Assembly (NCBI GenBank): GCA_964016985.1
Contig: OZ024824.1
Coordinates: 121,106,951-121,170,950 of the forward strand
Reading direction: 5' to 3'
From: Anodontia alba
Taxonomy: Eukaryota > Mollusca > Bivalvia > Lucinida > Lucinidae
Length of the DNA stretch: 64,000 bases
Of this stretch, positions 13,001-28,000 are shown in pieces. The position numbers and the translations under genes are program-made. Position 1 is the stretch's first letter, and each line of letters begins with the position of its first letter. A model generated the notes under the pieces. It saw only the letters and a list, made by a program, of their open reading frames with translations, did not search any database and was not told the origin of the DNA.

Positions 13001-16000
13001 AGAATTAAATCTATTTCACATTCACCTTACATATATGGAATTATGATTAACCTTTGAAGAATGGAGACCCCTAAACGGATAACTGGCAAACAGTGCAGAC
13101 CTAGATCAGGCGCCACTGAATGCAGCATCTGATCAGGGTCTCCACTGTTTGCAAATAGTTCAACCATTTTTCTTTAAGAATATCTACATCATATAACCTG
13201 ACATACCAAAAATGAAAAATGGACTCTTCCAATACATTGTGTGGGAGAGTTTATTCAGTCTTAAAGGGTTAATATAAGGATAAAAAAAAACAAACAAAAA
13301 AACTAATAGGGTTCTCCTGGTATCATTTCCATATTTGATGGCCAAGGAATGTCAATCTTCTTACTAGCTATGAAAACAGATCAGTGTTTACTGATGGATT
13401 TACTAGTTTAAAAATTACTTACAATTACGGTAAATGTCCTAAAATTTTTAACACTTTATTCCATACTTTTTTGGCCAACTTTTTGCTTTAATGCAGCTGT
13501 TTCTTAAAATACTTAGTGGAATGACAAATAGTGTAGACCCTGATCAGACTGCTCCTTCAGGAGCAGTCTGATCTGGGTCTGCACTGTTTGTATATGCCAT
13601 TTTGTCAGCTATCTTGGTGTTCGAAATTTTAGAAATTTACCATACATATTTTTTTTTTTTTTGTTTTGATATCATTTTCTATCCTGCCCCTCTATTTCAC
13701 TTTAACCCATTGTAGTTGGGAGACCTGTAAAAGGGTACTTGGCAAACAGTGCAGACCCAGATCATACGCTGCAGAACATGGCGTCTGATCAGGGTCTCCA
13801 CTGTTTGCAAATAGTTTACCCATGTTTCTCTAGAAATATGTAAATCTCATAGCCAGATGTACATGTACCTAAAATTGAAATTGGAGTCTTCCAATATATA
13901 GTGTGGGAGAGTCTATTCCATCCACAATGGGTTAAGATATCTAAATGACTTCATAAGGTTTCATAAGATTTTAGCTGAAGTGTCTAGGTGGTCAAGTGGT
14001 TAGAGTTCCTGACTTTGGATCAGGAGGTCTTGGGTATGAATCCTGCTAGAGGCAGAATTCATCTCATGACTGTATAGCATGTCGTTGCACAGAACCTTTC
14101 ATTATCATCCTTCCATCATCTCAGTATGACTTAAATAATGTTGAAAGGGACATAAAACACCAATATCATCATCTTCATCATAAGGTCTCAGCTGTCATTT
14201 GTTTCATATAAAGATCATTAACTGCTTCATCACATCAAACATTTGTGTTAAGGCTGAGCTTGTGTTTGGCTATTTCATAGACAGAGCAGAGGTTGTGGGG
14301 ATGGGGTTGTGGTTGTGGTAGTTAGCTTATGGGTGTGATTGGAATAGATGATATGAATTGAATTGAAATGTCAGACTGATCAGATTGTGCATATGTGCAG
14401 GTTGAGCGGACTCTTACCTTGGCATGTCTTAACCCATTGTAGACTGAATGAACTCCCCAACACTATATATTGGAAGAGTCTAATTACGATTTTAGGTATG
14501 TCAGGTTATGTGATTTACATATTCTTAGAGAAAAATGGTTGAACTATTTGCAAACAGTGGAGACCCTGATCGGACACTGCAGAATGCAGTGTCTGATCTG
14601 GGTCTGCATGTTTGCCAATTACATTTTAGGGGTCTCTAGACTACAATGGGTTAAGATATATTATCATATGTTGCAACTCATATGAGCTGTAACAGCTGAA
14701 AACATTCCTTCAGTTGTGCACACAGTGAAGATTCAGATCAGCCTGCACAGTTGTGCAGTCTGATCAGAATCTTCCTTAGGTGCATTTTTGATAGCCAAGG
14801 ATGCAAAGTTTTTTCATAAGGAGAACTAAGACTCCAATCAAACTGCATGGATGGGCAGGCTGATTTGAGTCTTTGTTAGACACACTTGTTCAAAGGTACG
14901 TTTTCCCACATTGAGCTTGTATGTTCTCCAGTAATTTCTTTGAGCCAGACAGTGAAAGCCATTACCAGACTGTATTGAAGACTCCTTTTCATGTGGCTCC
15001 CTGCATATACAAACAGTAAAGATCCATATTTGCCTGCACATTAGGATCTTTGCTGTTCATGGCAGCCATTCTGGGTCCCAATATTAGTTTATATATCCTT
15101 TCGGTGGCAGTAGTGTATTTATGCGTAATTGCTGTCCAACACTTTTTGAACAACCCTCACGGCAAGATTAATACAAGCAATCATCCAGTTCCAGTACCAT
15201 TTAATACAGTAATAAGCGGGGTAATAATAGTATGAACTCGATCTCTCTAGCATGTAAAGAAAGGGTGCAAAAAGCTTCTGAAGTAAGAAAAAAATGCTCA
15301 AACTTTTGAACCAAAAAAGTTTGATTTACCATTGTACTTTCATAATGCAGCCCCGTTAACACCAATCAAGTGTGGCTCAAATGGCCCAGCATATGAAATG
15401 CGCAAGAAAAGGCAAAAGAAAAGGGAGGGAATGAGAGAGAGAAAGGAGGAAAAAATGCGGGATGAAATTGCAAAAAAAACAAACAAAAAAACATCTCCAT
15501 GCCATACATTTTCCCACTGTGACCCCTGCACCATGACCTTTCCTAAGTGTAAAAATTTGGCAGTACTTGATTGTGAAGAATAACATAACTACTTTCTTTT
15601 TCAAGTTACGTATTCGACCTAATTACCGCACTGTGCGCTTAAGTTTTTCAAAATTACTGGGAACACTCAGATGTGATAAAATATGTACCTATACCTATTG
15701 AGGATACACTATAAAAAGATCAGAAAAGGACTTATTTGATGATGATTATGCAATTTTTTTCTGATTTTCTTTATAAAGGCATATGTTGTGGGTATTCATT
15801 TGAATTGCATCGACAAGTCGATGCAATTCAAATGAGAACCCACAATATATGCCTTTATAAAAAAGTAAATAAAAAGTACACTGGCTGTAATAAGACTACG
15901 GAATTTCATGAGTGTGCGCTTATAGGGGTATGTCTGTAATTAGATCGAATACGGTAAGCTGTGTTTTATCAGTTGCTTATGTTGGATTCCAGAGGTAAAT

Positions 16001-19000
16001 ATCCAACCCTACCCTCATTTTGGCTGCATTTTTCAAAACCCTTGGCCCTTCTAAGGATATATTTCATGAATAAAGAGCTTAGACTTGTCTTTGCTATTCA
16101 CACATAGCGAACTTTTTGCGTCATTTAGATTCTGCAAAGTTTGCATTTTATAGCTCCAGATAAGATAGCTAGGATATTTCATATTTCTACACAAAAATGT
16201 ACACTGTGAGTACTTATTAAAATGGCATCATGATGTGATTCTAATGAGTAACTCTCATATGGTTTCATGGAGAAATAAGAACCATATTACTTAACCCTGG
16301 TACTGCTGAACTCCATTGTGCCTTGAAGAAGACAACTGATCTGGATCTGCACTGTTTGTCGTTAAGTATGTGAATTTGTATCAACAACCTGGATCAAGTA
16401 ATCTGATTGGCTGAAAATTAAAGTGGGCATGACATCTTGATTTATTCAGCATGCAAGGGTTAGTATTATTTGGCTGAGAAAAAAAGTAAAAAAAAACAAA
16501 ACAATCCAAAACAAACAAACAAAAAAAGAGAACATTGCCATACAGTGAGCTATAGTGTATATTGAGTGAAGGTTTTGAGCAGGTTGCATGGATGTTGGAC
16601 TGGTCTGGGCCATTGCTATCTGCATGTGGTTTAACCCTTGTCCTGCTGAACCCGGATATACCCTGCCTTTGCAAACAGTGTAGATCCAGATCAGTTGGCT
16701 TCTGAAGAAGCCAACTGATCTGGATCTGCACTGTTTGCCATTAAGTATGTGAATTTATAGCAAAAATACAAATCAAGTAATCTGATTGGCTGAAAATTAG
16801 AAGTGGGTGTGGCATCTTAATTTATTCAGGATTTTGTTTTCATGTGGCATGGCCTGCACCTATACTTACTTGCCAGCTGTGTAAAGGGGAATGCATGCAC
16901 TATCCAGTCCTTAACCCTTGTCTTGCTGAATAAATTAAGATGCCATGCCCACTTCTAATTTTCAGCCAATCAGATTACTTGATCCTGATTGTTGCTATAA
17001 ATTCACAAACTTAATGGCAAACAGTGCAGATCCAGATCAGTTGGCTTCTTCAGAAGCCAACTGATCTGGATCTACACTGTTTGCAAAGGCAGGGTATATC
17101 CGGGTTCAGCAGGACAAGGGTTAAACTTCAACATACCAAATTTAAATTTCAGGAAAGATTTTTAGTACTTTTCCATGAAAAAAAAGGGGTTTGTCGTTTC
17201 TTGCAGATCCTGTGGATGAAACTTCAAGCTCTGTTTTGGAGGCTTGACTCTGAAAGCACCCTTTAAAGTCGTGCAAGACAATATTTAAAAATATTTTCTT
17301 TTTTCCGAGAAAATGAGGCTTGACATTTTTTGGTAACCGTCTGCCTAGCAGACAATTCAGATGGATTGACAAGCCTTATCATCCCCTCCCACTCCCTCAT
17401 CTGCTGTTGTGTGAGAGACTGGAATTTTTAGGGAAAATATCACTTGTTTGTTGTCTGCATATTTTTGTCAAGAGAGAACATAAGGTTTGGTCATCCCAAT
17501 GGAATATAGAAATGTGATATTACTGAATCAGTTGTATATTTGTAAAATTATGCTGCAGTTATACCATAATTATGTACAAAAAAATAAACATATAATATGA
17601 GTAATGCATGACATAAGGTAACTTTGTTGCATTACAATTACACAATTATGCAGTATAGTATATGATAAATCTTCTAAAATTTCAAACAATTTATTCCATA
17701 CATTGTTGATTTTTATACAGTTATTTCTTATACTTATACTTAGTGGAATGGTAAACAGTGTACACCCAGAACAGACTGCTGCTATGAGCAGTCTTGATCT
17801 GGATCTGCACTGTTTGCATATGCCTTTTGTCAGAAACTTTGGTGTACAAAATTTTAGGACATTTACTGTAATATTGTTGTATCATAAATATCAGTATGCA
17901 AATAAAATATACATGTGTTATGAACCATGCATGATTTTATTTTACTCTCATAATTACACTTTTCCATACATAAATAAGATTTGTTAGGGTGGGGAATTTG
18001 TTGATAATTCTCAGATAATTTTTCTTATTTCTCCATTAGAACATATGTTTTGGGTACTCATTTGCCCCTATCGAGGCACTTCTAATAAGTACTCACAACA
18101 CATGTTTTATGGAGAACATGAGAAAATTATCCTAGAATTCACCAAATGCATGTTCTCCTTAACAGATCCTCTGAAATAAGTGCAGTAATTCATAGCCCTA
18201 TAAATGGAGTGTATTACAAATAATTTTTTCTTATTTTTGTACCAAAATATATCATGTGGACACATTTTCGTATATTCTTATATGATCTTTCATAAGGAAA
18301 GTGGCATAATAATGCAAATAGCTGAGGCCCAGCCTGGCCTGACATATTTCATAGCCCCAGGTAAGGCATTTTTTTTTTTTCATCAAAAACCTACTTGCTA
18401 TTTTTCTCTTACCGTAATAATCCTTAGTATTGGAACACCTTATCTACCTACCATACATCCAAAATATTTAATTGTCCATTCTACTACTGTTTGATGTGTC
18501 TAAAATATTACTGTATGTATGGCAAATATTGTAAACCCTGATCAGATGCTACATTCTGGGGTGGTAGATCTGGGTCAACACTGTTTGCAAAGACCTATCT
18601 GTCCCAATACTGATAATGATCAACAGGGCCCAGTTGTTCAAAGCATTGTTAGCTTAATGAATGAGCTCGTTAGTAATCAAATGTTAATTGTTCTAGTAAG
18701 TACAGTATCTAATTCACATATATTTTTGCTGAAAAAATGTGACTAGCTCAGGCAAATGCAAAAGCTACTCACATTTTTTAAGCAAAAATATTAGTGTATA
18801 TGCTATATTTAATGATCAAAGTTTTACCGATACGTTAACTAACGACATTGTTAGTTTTGAACAACTGGGCCCAGGTAATACATTTGGAATCTTACCTTTA
18901 ACATCTTATCATTTAGAAGCTATCAGTTCCTTTTTCTTATTAATTTTTAATGCATTGCTAAAGAGTTTTTTTTTGTTTGAACAGGATATAGTTAATAGAG

Positions 19001-22000
19001 ATATGAAGCGCCATGAAAGGATATTGAATACGCTTCTGGTAATAGCATGAAACAAGATGTTGTGTTTTTAGTGCATGGTTCCGAGCTGGTTTTATTGTGT
19101 TTGTCCCATATCCCTAAATAAAAAATTCTGTATTATTGGATTGATTGAAATGATTGAACTTTTTTATCAGGCGGAGGAAAATAATATTTAGATACAGGAG
19201 GAGGTACCAGTCAAGAAAAAAACAATATTGTAATAGTGCACTGAAACCTCTTAATAAGACAGTTAACCCATTATATACTAAATAGACTCTCCCAAATTAT
19301 ATATTGGAAGAGTCCAATTTCAATTTTAGGTATGCCCAGCTAGGAAATTTACATATTCCTAGAGAAAAATGGCTAAACTATTTGCAAACAGTGGAGACCC
19401 TGATCAGATGCAGTGTTTAGCGGCGTCTGATCTGGGTCTGCACTGTTTGCCAGTTACCCTTTCATAGGTCTCCCAACTACAATGGGTTAATTCCTAGACT
19501 GTTCCGATATAAAATGGTTTAAAGTTGGACTCCAAAAGTGTCGTATCCAAACAAAAATTTATAGATGATATTTTCTAGATAATTTTGTTTGGATACAGAT
19601 AGTTGTATAGTTCAGTAATCATGTTACAAAGAGAATTAGTGTACATTTGTATTTTGAAAAGTTTTATGTCTTCATCTTGTAGAAAAACAAACTGGACGGT
19701 AATTGTAGAAAATCTAAATACATGTAGCATACTGTAAGTCTTAAGTTAAATTTAGCATTTGTTGTGTTGATAAATTTGAATTTAAAATAATATTTTCATT
19801 GTTCATGATATTTTGTTAATGCATAATTAGCATTGTAAAAACGTTGAAAGCAAATTGTTATACATGTCCATCCAATAACTCTGACAGAAGCCAGGGAGCT
19901 AATTCTTTCCTGTAAAAGTAGTCCCCATTAGGTGTTTTAGCAACTAAGGGGTCAGCTTCCTGTTTTCAAAAGTGGTCTCCTTTTTACAAAACTGCAGCAA
20001 AACCTTTGAGATGTATCAATGCTCCTTAATAATTTTTGCTAATTTTTTGTGTTGCAGGCTAGACGTTAGTTAGGAATATCACTTTATTATACATGCACTA
20101 CATGACAATTGTTCTTAACCCATTGTAGACTGAAAAGACTCCCCTACACTATATATTGGAAGAGTCCATTTTTTATTCTAATTATGTCGGGCTATATCAT
20201 ATAGATATTCCTAAAGAAAAATGGTTGAACTATTTGCAAGCAGTGGAGACCCTGATCAGATGCCGTGTTCTGCAGCATCTGACCTGGGTCTGCACTATTT
20301 GACAGTTATTCGTTTAAGGTCTCCAGTCTTCAACTGGTTGTTATATATGTAATACCTGACAGTTGTTCTTAAGTTGTTTTCTCTATTTTTTATGTTTCAA
20401 GGGTAATGAATCAGGGACAATTGACCGTCTAGTGGTGAATTTTTTTTTCTTATAATTTTCAGCCTCACTGCCCATACATATACGCCATTTCACAATATGT
20501 TAGCTTACTTTGGTAGTTGGTAGTACAGCGCTTTCAGAGACGAGCCTTCTAGTATCAGAATACCATGTGATCCCGATCATTAACTAAATAATACCTGCAC
20601 CCTAATTACCATAGTTACCCTAAATATTTGGACACCTCCCTCCTTGCCATACAAAAAGCTCCAGATGAGAGGGGGTATCCACATAATTATGCCCCCAACT
20701 TCAAAGAAGTTGGAGGGGCATATTGCTTCTGGGTTGTTCGTCCGTCCGTCCGTCCATCCGTCCGTCCGTCCGTCCGTCAGTTCGTCACGCTTTTTGATGC
20801 ATAGCATAACTTTAAAACCGTAAATGCTACTGTTTTGAAATTTCATATATGGATTCCTCATGAAAAAATAGCTGACAGGTATTTTTTTTCTTGACAGGAT
20901 TATGCCCCTTTTCTGAGTTATGGCCCTTTGAAAAAATATGGATGCAATCTTGTCAGCAAAATATCTCAAAAACTATTAAAGCTAGAGCCTTGAAACTTGA
21001 TGAATAGACTGGTAGTGATGAGTAGACAACCTGATTAACTTTTGAAGAAATTTTGAAAAATACTTCTTGAGTTATGGCCCTTTGTAATTTTGGGCAATTT
21101 TACCTTGTCAGCAAAATATCTCAAAAACTGTTAGAGCTAGAGCCTTGAAACTTAGTAAATGGATTTGTAGTGATGAGTAGATGACCTGATTAACTTTTGA
21201 AGAAATTCTGAAAAACACTTCATGAGTTATGGCCCTTTGTAATTTTGGGCATTTTTATCTTGTCAGCAAAATATCTCAAAAACCGTTGGAGCTAGAGCCT
21301 TGAAACTTAATGAATAGACTGGTAGTGATTAGACAACCTGATTAACTTTTGAAGAAATTTTGAAAAATGCCTTTTGAGATGGCCCTTTGTAATTTTGGGC
21401 ATTTTTACCTTGTCAGCAAAATATCTCAAAAACTGTTAGAGCTTGAGCCTTGAAACTTAGTAAATGGATTTGTAGTGATGTGTAGATGACCTGATTAACT
21501 TTTGAAGAAATTCTGAAAAAACACTTCATGAGTTATGGCCCTTTGTAATTTAGGGCATTTTTAACTTGTCAGCAAAATATCTCAAAAACTATTGAAGCTA
21601 GAGCCTTGAAACTTGATGAATAGACTGGTAGTGATGAGTAGACAACCTGATAAACTTTTGAAGAAATTTTGAAATATACTTCTTGAGTTATGCCCCTTTG
21701 TAATTTTAGGCATTTTTATCTTGTCAGCAAAATATCTCAAAAACTGTTAGAGCTAGAGCCTTGAAACTTAGTAAATGGATTTGTAGTGATGAGTAGATGA
21801 CCTGATTAATTTTTGAAGAAATTCTGAAAAATACTTCATGAGTTATGGCCCTTTGTAATTTTGGGCAATTTTACCTTGTCAGCAAAATATCTCAAAAACT
21901 GTTGGAACTAGAGCCTTGACACTTGATGAATAGACTGGTAGTGATGAGTAGACAACCTGATTAACTTTTGAAGAAATTTTGAAATATACTTCTTGAGTTA

Positions 22001-25000
22001 TGCCCCTTTGTTATTTTGGGCATTTTTATCTTGTCAGCAAAATATCTCAAAAACTATTAGAGCTAGAGACTTGAAACTTGGTGAATTGATTGGTAATGAT
22101 GAGTAGATGACCTGATTAATTTTTTTGTAAATTTTGAAAAATATTTCATAAGTAATGGCCCTTTGTAAATTTGGGCATGTTTCCCTTGTGAACAAAATAT
22201 CTCAAAAACTATTGAAGCTGGAGCCTTGAAACTTGATGAATAGATTGGTAGTGATGAGTAGATGACCTGATTATGCCCCCAGTTTCGAATGAAATTGATG
22301 GGGCATATTATTTTGCCTTCATTTGTCCATCCGACTGTTTGTCCGTTCATCAAGCTTTTTTTGTGCATGCCATATCTTAAGAACCCTGCACGCTAGGGTT
22401 TTGAAATTTTATATTTGGGTTCCCAATGAAAAAATAGCCGACCCGTATTTTGTTTCTTGTCTAGCATGTTTATATAAAGTTATGCCCCTTTGAAAAAATC
22501 AGAATTAAATCTTGTGAGCAAGATATCTTGAAAAGTATTTAAGCTGGGTTCTTGAAATTCGATACAGTGAGTGGGAATGATGTGTACATTACCCGATTAT
22601 ATTTTGAGAGAATTCCATGAAAATATTGATAAAGTTACGGCCCTATGCAGTTCTGCTCATTTTGACCTTGTCAGCAAGATTTCTCGAAAAGCACTTAAGC
22701 TAGGGTCTTGAAATATTATATGCTGATTGGGGATGATGTGGAGATTACCTGGTTTGTTTTTTAGGGAATTCCATGAAAAATTGATGTAGTTATGGCCCTT
22801 TGTAGTTCTAGGCATTTTGACTTTTTCAGCAAGATATCTCAAAAAGTATTTAAGCTAGAGCCATGATATTTGGTATACTGATTGGGATTGAGGAGGAGAT
22901 CACCTGAATAAATTTTGAACCAATTAAATGAAATGTTGGAGTTATGGCCCTTTGCAATTTCGGGCCATTTAATGTCATTGCTTTATTGTGTATAGCATAA
23001 GTTTAGAACCATGCATGCTAATGTTTTGAAATTTCATGTTTTGATTCCTCATGAAAAAATAGGTGATCCATATTTTTTTCTTATCCCAATCATCTCCTAT
23101 TTTAGAGTTATTTCCCTTTGATAAAATAACATTGAAATCATATATTTGTACTGTTGTTACCGTCATGGCTAAGCAGTGTTGGAGTCAAACAGTGTTAGAG
23201 TCAGGCAGTTGGGGGCATAGTGTTTTACAAACACCAGCTCTAGTTATTTTATATTTCTCCACAAAAACGTATGTAGTGGGTACTCATAAGAAGTGCCTTG
23301 GTGAGGCGCTTCTTATGAGTACCACAACATGTTTTTGTGGAGAAGTTAGAAAAATATTAGATTTTTCTGTCGAAAAAGAAAAAGTGCCTAACCTGGAGCT
23401 ATGCATACTTGTTCTAAAAGTTGAACAAGACAATTTTTTCTGTCTTTTCATCACGAAAACATGCCTATATAATTTTGATCCCCTGAAACCCCACTTTTAT
23501 ATAGTAAAACTGGGGTTTACAGGGGTATACATTATTTTAATTATTTCTGCTCAACAACATAGATTGTTGGTACTCCTTAGAACTGCCTCGCAGAGGTGGT
23601 TCTAACGAGTACCCACAATCTATGTTTTGAGCAGAAATATGAAAAATATTTGAATTTTTTGTCTGAAAATTTTCAATTTTTCGGTGATTAACTTTTCAGT
23701 ATATTTGAATTGGAGTGTTTTCGTAATGGATGTGTCTTAGAACTGCTGGATGAGTGCCAAACAGTGGAGATCTTGATCAGATGCAGCAGAATACTGCTAT
23801 TTTGCAGCGTCTGATCTGGGTCTTCAGTGTTTGCTCAGAACGTTTAGCCCAAATACTTTGGGTAAATATGGTATCAAATTTCCCCAATTAAACTTACAGC
23901 CTATATACACTATCAGAAATACCATTTTGCCCTGATCTTTGACTAAATTATGCCTACAGCCTATCTACCCTGATACCAGACTCATGGTTACAGATAAATT
24001 AACCCTTAAAGCGCCAAGCAAAATTTGTAGCAGACAACTTTTTGTTTTTATTTTTTTAATTTTTGAAAGAAAACAAGTCTTGATATTTCACGTGAATCGT
24101 CTGCTTGGTAGACGATTTACTTGAAATATCAAGACTTGTTTTGTTTGAAAAATTGAAAAAAAAAAAAAAAAAAATTAAAAATTTCGTCTGCTGCAGTTGT
24201 GATTGGCGCTTTAAGGGTTAAGTGTCTCAAATAGAAGTAAATAGTCATCTAGTAGGGATTCTTATAGGCCTACCAGTCTGATCGCGGTTTCAGCTAATTA
24301 CTAAGATAATGACAGCCACAGATAATAGGGATATCAGAAAATATTGTCCTTATTTTCCCACGGAAACATGTTATGGGTACTCATCAGAAGCACCTCTGCG
24401 AGGCGCTTCTAATGAGTACCACAACATATGTTTTTGTAGGAAAACAAGAAAAATGTCAACAATTTTTGGTTGAGAAAAACATATCTGGAGCTATGCATAA
24501 TGTATAAACTTTGAAGATTCTGTCAATATACTATCATAAACACTTGAACGGAGGAATCCTAAGGTTGGTCTGGGTCTGCACTGTGTGCATATGCCATAAG
24601 GCCTAGTTCTGCTTAGAGAAACTTGTAAATTATTATATATAGTATTGGACAGAGGAACATTTTTCTTATTTCACAAAGAAATCTAATGTTGTGATGAACC
24701 ATGGCATGAAAATTTGCCACAGACCATTATACAGACAGAAGGACCAAGTCTGCTACCATGTGCACACTGTTCTAGTTGTCATCTCTTTGCACATTTCCAA
24801 AGACCTAATTCCTAGATAGCTCTAGATAAGATGCATTTTTTAAACATTTTTTAGCCAGGTTCCATTACAGTCATTTGACTGCTGGGGTCACATGTTCAGA
24901 TCCACGGGTTGCATGTCCGAATCCAATCTTGGCCACATAACTTTTGTCCAAATTGATCATGAAATAATATCTACAGTAATTCTCCCCCTTTCACTGATTC

Positions 25001-28000
25001 AAAAAGGATAGTTGTCAGTTACCAGCAAAAGTATGTACGCAAAGTACTGGTTAACCACTTAGGGGACATAGCCTGCCCAGCAAAAGTGTGACTAAGTTAA
25101 CTGACCAGCTTGCCATGATCTTAGCAGTATTGACTGGGCTGTAAAACTCAAATAAATTAAAAAAAAAAGTCAACCCAAAAATGTTGATTTTTTTTTTTGT
25201 TTTGGGTAAAACATGTTATCTACCTACAACATTTTGTGGAAAAACCAAAAAAAAACCAAAACAAAACAAAAAAAAACAAACAAAAAAAACTAATTATGTG
25301 GGTACCCTAGCTCCAGACAGGAATGGGTATAAGGTAAATACAGTTTAACCTTTATTAACCCTTGTCCTGCTGAATAAATTAAGAAGCCACACCCACTTCT
25401 AATTTTCAGCCAATCAGATTTCTTGATCAAGGTTGCTGATATAAATTCACATACTTAATGGCAAACAGTGCAGATCCAGATCAGTTGGCTTCTTCAGAAG
25501 CCAACTGATCTGGATCTGCACTGTTTGCAAAGGCAGGATATATCCGGGTTCAGCAAGACAAGGGTTAAGCCAGGGACTATCAAAATGTGCTTGCTTAAGC
25601 CAGGTCCTAGCATGATACAGGTGAGTTTTAATACAATTGACTTTTTCAGGAACAGAATGCAAGCTCGCTTAAAACAGGATGCTTGCTTAATAGAGGTGTC
25701 CACTATGACAAGTTTTACTGTATTTTTCTTATTTCTCCAGGAAAACATATGTTGTGGGTACCCACAAGATGTGCCACATGTTTTCATTGGTGAGATGCTT
25801 CTATTTTCATGGAGAAATAAGAAAAATATCAAAACTTTGTTTGAAAAAAAAAAAAAAAAAAAGCAAAAAAAAAAGCCTTATTTAGAGCTATGACGGTGTT
25901 ATTCAAATGTTTCTGTCCAAAAATAACAACATACATTGAGTTAATCCAGAGTAGGACCTAATCAAGCCTTGGGCACATGTAACAACTACACTGCAACCTC
26001 TGTATAACACGGTTCATTATAACACAGTCTTGGATATAACACAGTTCAAAGATGGATAAAAAAAAAGTATAGATTATATTGAAAAATGACCATAAATGGT
26101 CATTTTTCAATATAATCTATACATTTTTGTTTGGATATAACACGGTTGTTTAACTAACACGATTTATGTTATGGATCCCAATAATAGTGTTATAAAGAGG
26201 TTGTGGTGTTCCTCAAATCAAACACTCATTCCAAACATATAAGGTAGCAAAGGGGTTAAACGGTAAAGGCTGTCCACCTGTGCATGTTTGTAATCTGATC
26301 AGGGCCTTTGCTTTCCAACAGTACCATATTTATCCTAAATATTCAGAGAGACTGACCCGAGCAAACATCGTAGATCCAGATCAGATGGTGCAGAAAATGT
26401 CATCTAATCTGGTCTGTATGTTTTGCCAGTCATCCAGCTGTTTTTACCCACACCAACAGAGAGTAAAATGGACAAGTTCAAATGTTAGGACAGGTATGGT
26501 AAGGAGTTATGGTGTTCAAATATTTTAGGATAAACATGGTAGATTTTACTGGAGACAGTAATTCTGTGAGTCAGCAGCAAAGTCCCTGCTCAGACTTCCA
26601 GAATATGTTAATGCCCTTTGGTAAATTTTAATACAGTAAGACCCATATTTTTACTTGACAATTGGTTGTGGTTCTGTGCAGTACTATCATTCTTAGGGTT
26701 AAAAATCACTTTCTTTAAGTTGTTAGTTTTGGCTATACTTTACTCATATGAAAAGAAAATAGAAATACAGGCTGCTATTATGTTTGAATATTTAATTGTA
26801 ATAAATATTTTAATGACAAATTATATCCAGTGATGATGTTTGAATATGTAATTGTAATAAATATTTTAATGACAAATTATTTCCAGTGATGATGAAAAGT
26901 TTGCAGATGTTTTAGATAAATACCCTTGTTCAAAATTTAGAGTAGATACAGTACAGTATTATATGTTACATCTTTTTCTAGACATTTAGATCTGTGTTCG
27001 TTTTGAATTAAAATGAGCACCAAATAAGCTTATAATTCTGACAGAGAAATAATGGTATCAAAATAAGCATCTAATTCTGACAAATGGGATAATGGCATCA
27101 AGATAAGCTCATAATTCTTACAGAGGAATACTGGTACTGCATCACAATAACCTTATAATTCTGATATAAAATACTGGTATCATGATGAGCTTAATTCTGA
27201 TTGAAATACCAGTATCAGAATAAGCATATAATTCTGACAGAGAAATCTATCAATCTGTTCATACTGCATCAGCCCTTGCAAGGATTACAAAATAAGCTAA
27301 TAATTCTGACAGAGAAATCTGTCTATCTATTCATACTGCACCAGCCCTTGCAGGGATTACAAGCTGAAAATACTGTATTGAAAGAAGCTTATTATTCTGA
27401 CAGACAAATACTGTAATCAGAATAAAGTGATCATGCTGACAGAGAAATACTAGTATCATATAAGCTTATAATTAAGACAGAGAAATACTGGTATCAGAAT
27501 AAGCTTATAATTATGACAGAGTTACCGTTATTAGAATAAGCATATGATTATAACTGGGAAATACTGGTATCAGAATAAGCTTAAAATTATGACAGAAACA
27601 CTGGTATCAGAATAAGCTTATAATTATGCCAGAGAATACTTGTATCAGAATAAGCTTATAAATATGCCAGAGAAATACTGGTATCAGAATAAGCTTATAA
27701 TTATGCCAGAGAAATACTGTTATCAGAATAAGCTTATAATTATGCCAGAGAAATACTGGTATCAAAACAGGCCTATAATTATGTCAGATATACTTGTATC
27801 AAAATAAGCTTATAATTCTGACTGCCTCGGTGGTTCAGTTTGGATGCGCCGTCCGACTGGAGACCAGGAGGTCGCGGGTTCAACGCCCGCTGAGGTCGGC
27901 AATATTCTTTCGTGGAGATTGATCATGAAATATTTTCTACAGTCATTCTCTCCCTTCTTCTGATTCAAGAAGGGCAGTTGTCAGTTTCTGGCGAAAGAAT

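Noticed and set aside
13983..14060. tRNA-Gln-like gene
   Set aside because: The anticodon and T arms fit, but the acceptor stem does not pair and a SINE-type body and ATC tail follow.
15332..15583. 83-residue Lys/Arg-rich reading frame
   Set aside because: Low-complexity, no splice context, no recognisable domain, and it overlaps open frames on the other strand.
16381..17266. Recurrent frames with [17 protein letters not shown]
   Set aside because: This peptide recurs wherever a family A hairpin is read in that frame; it is a translation of the palindrome, not a protein family.
23063..23605. 180-residue open frame
   Set aside because: It runs across the end of a repeat array and into family E and F elements; it is a chance frame through hairpin repeats.
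27823..27905. tRNA gene (good T-arm and A/B boxes)
   Set aside because: The same head with the same 3' body occurs many times and has target duplications; it is a SINE head.
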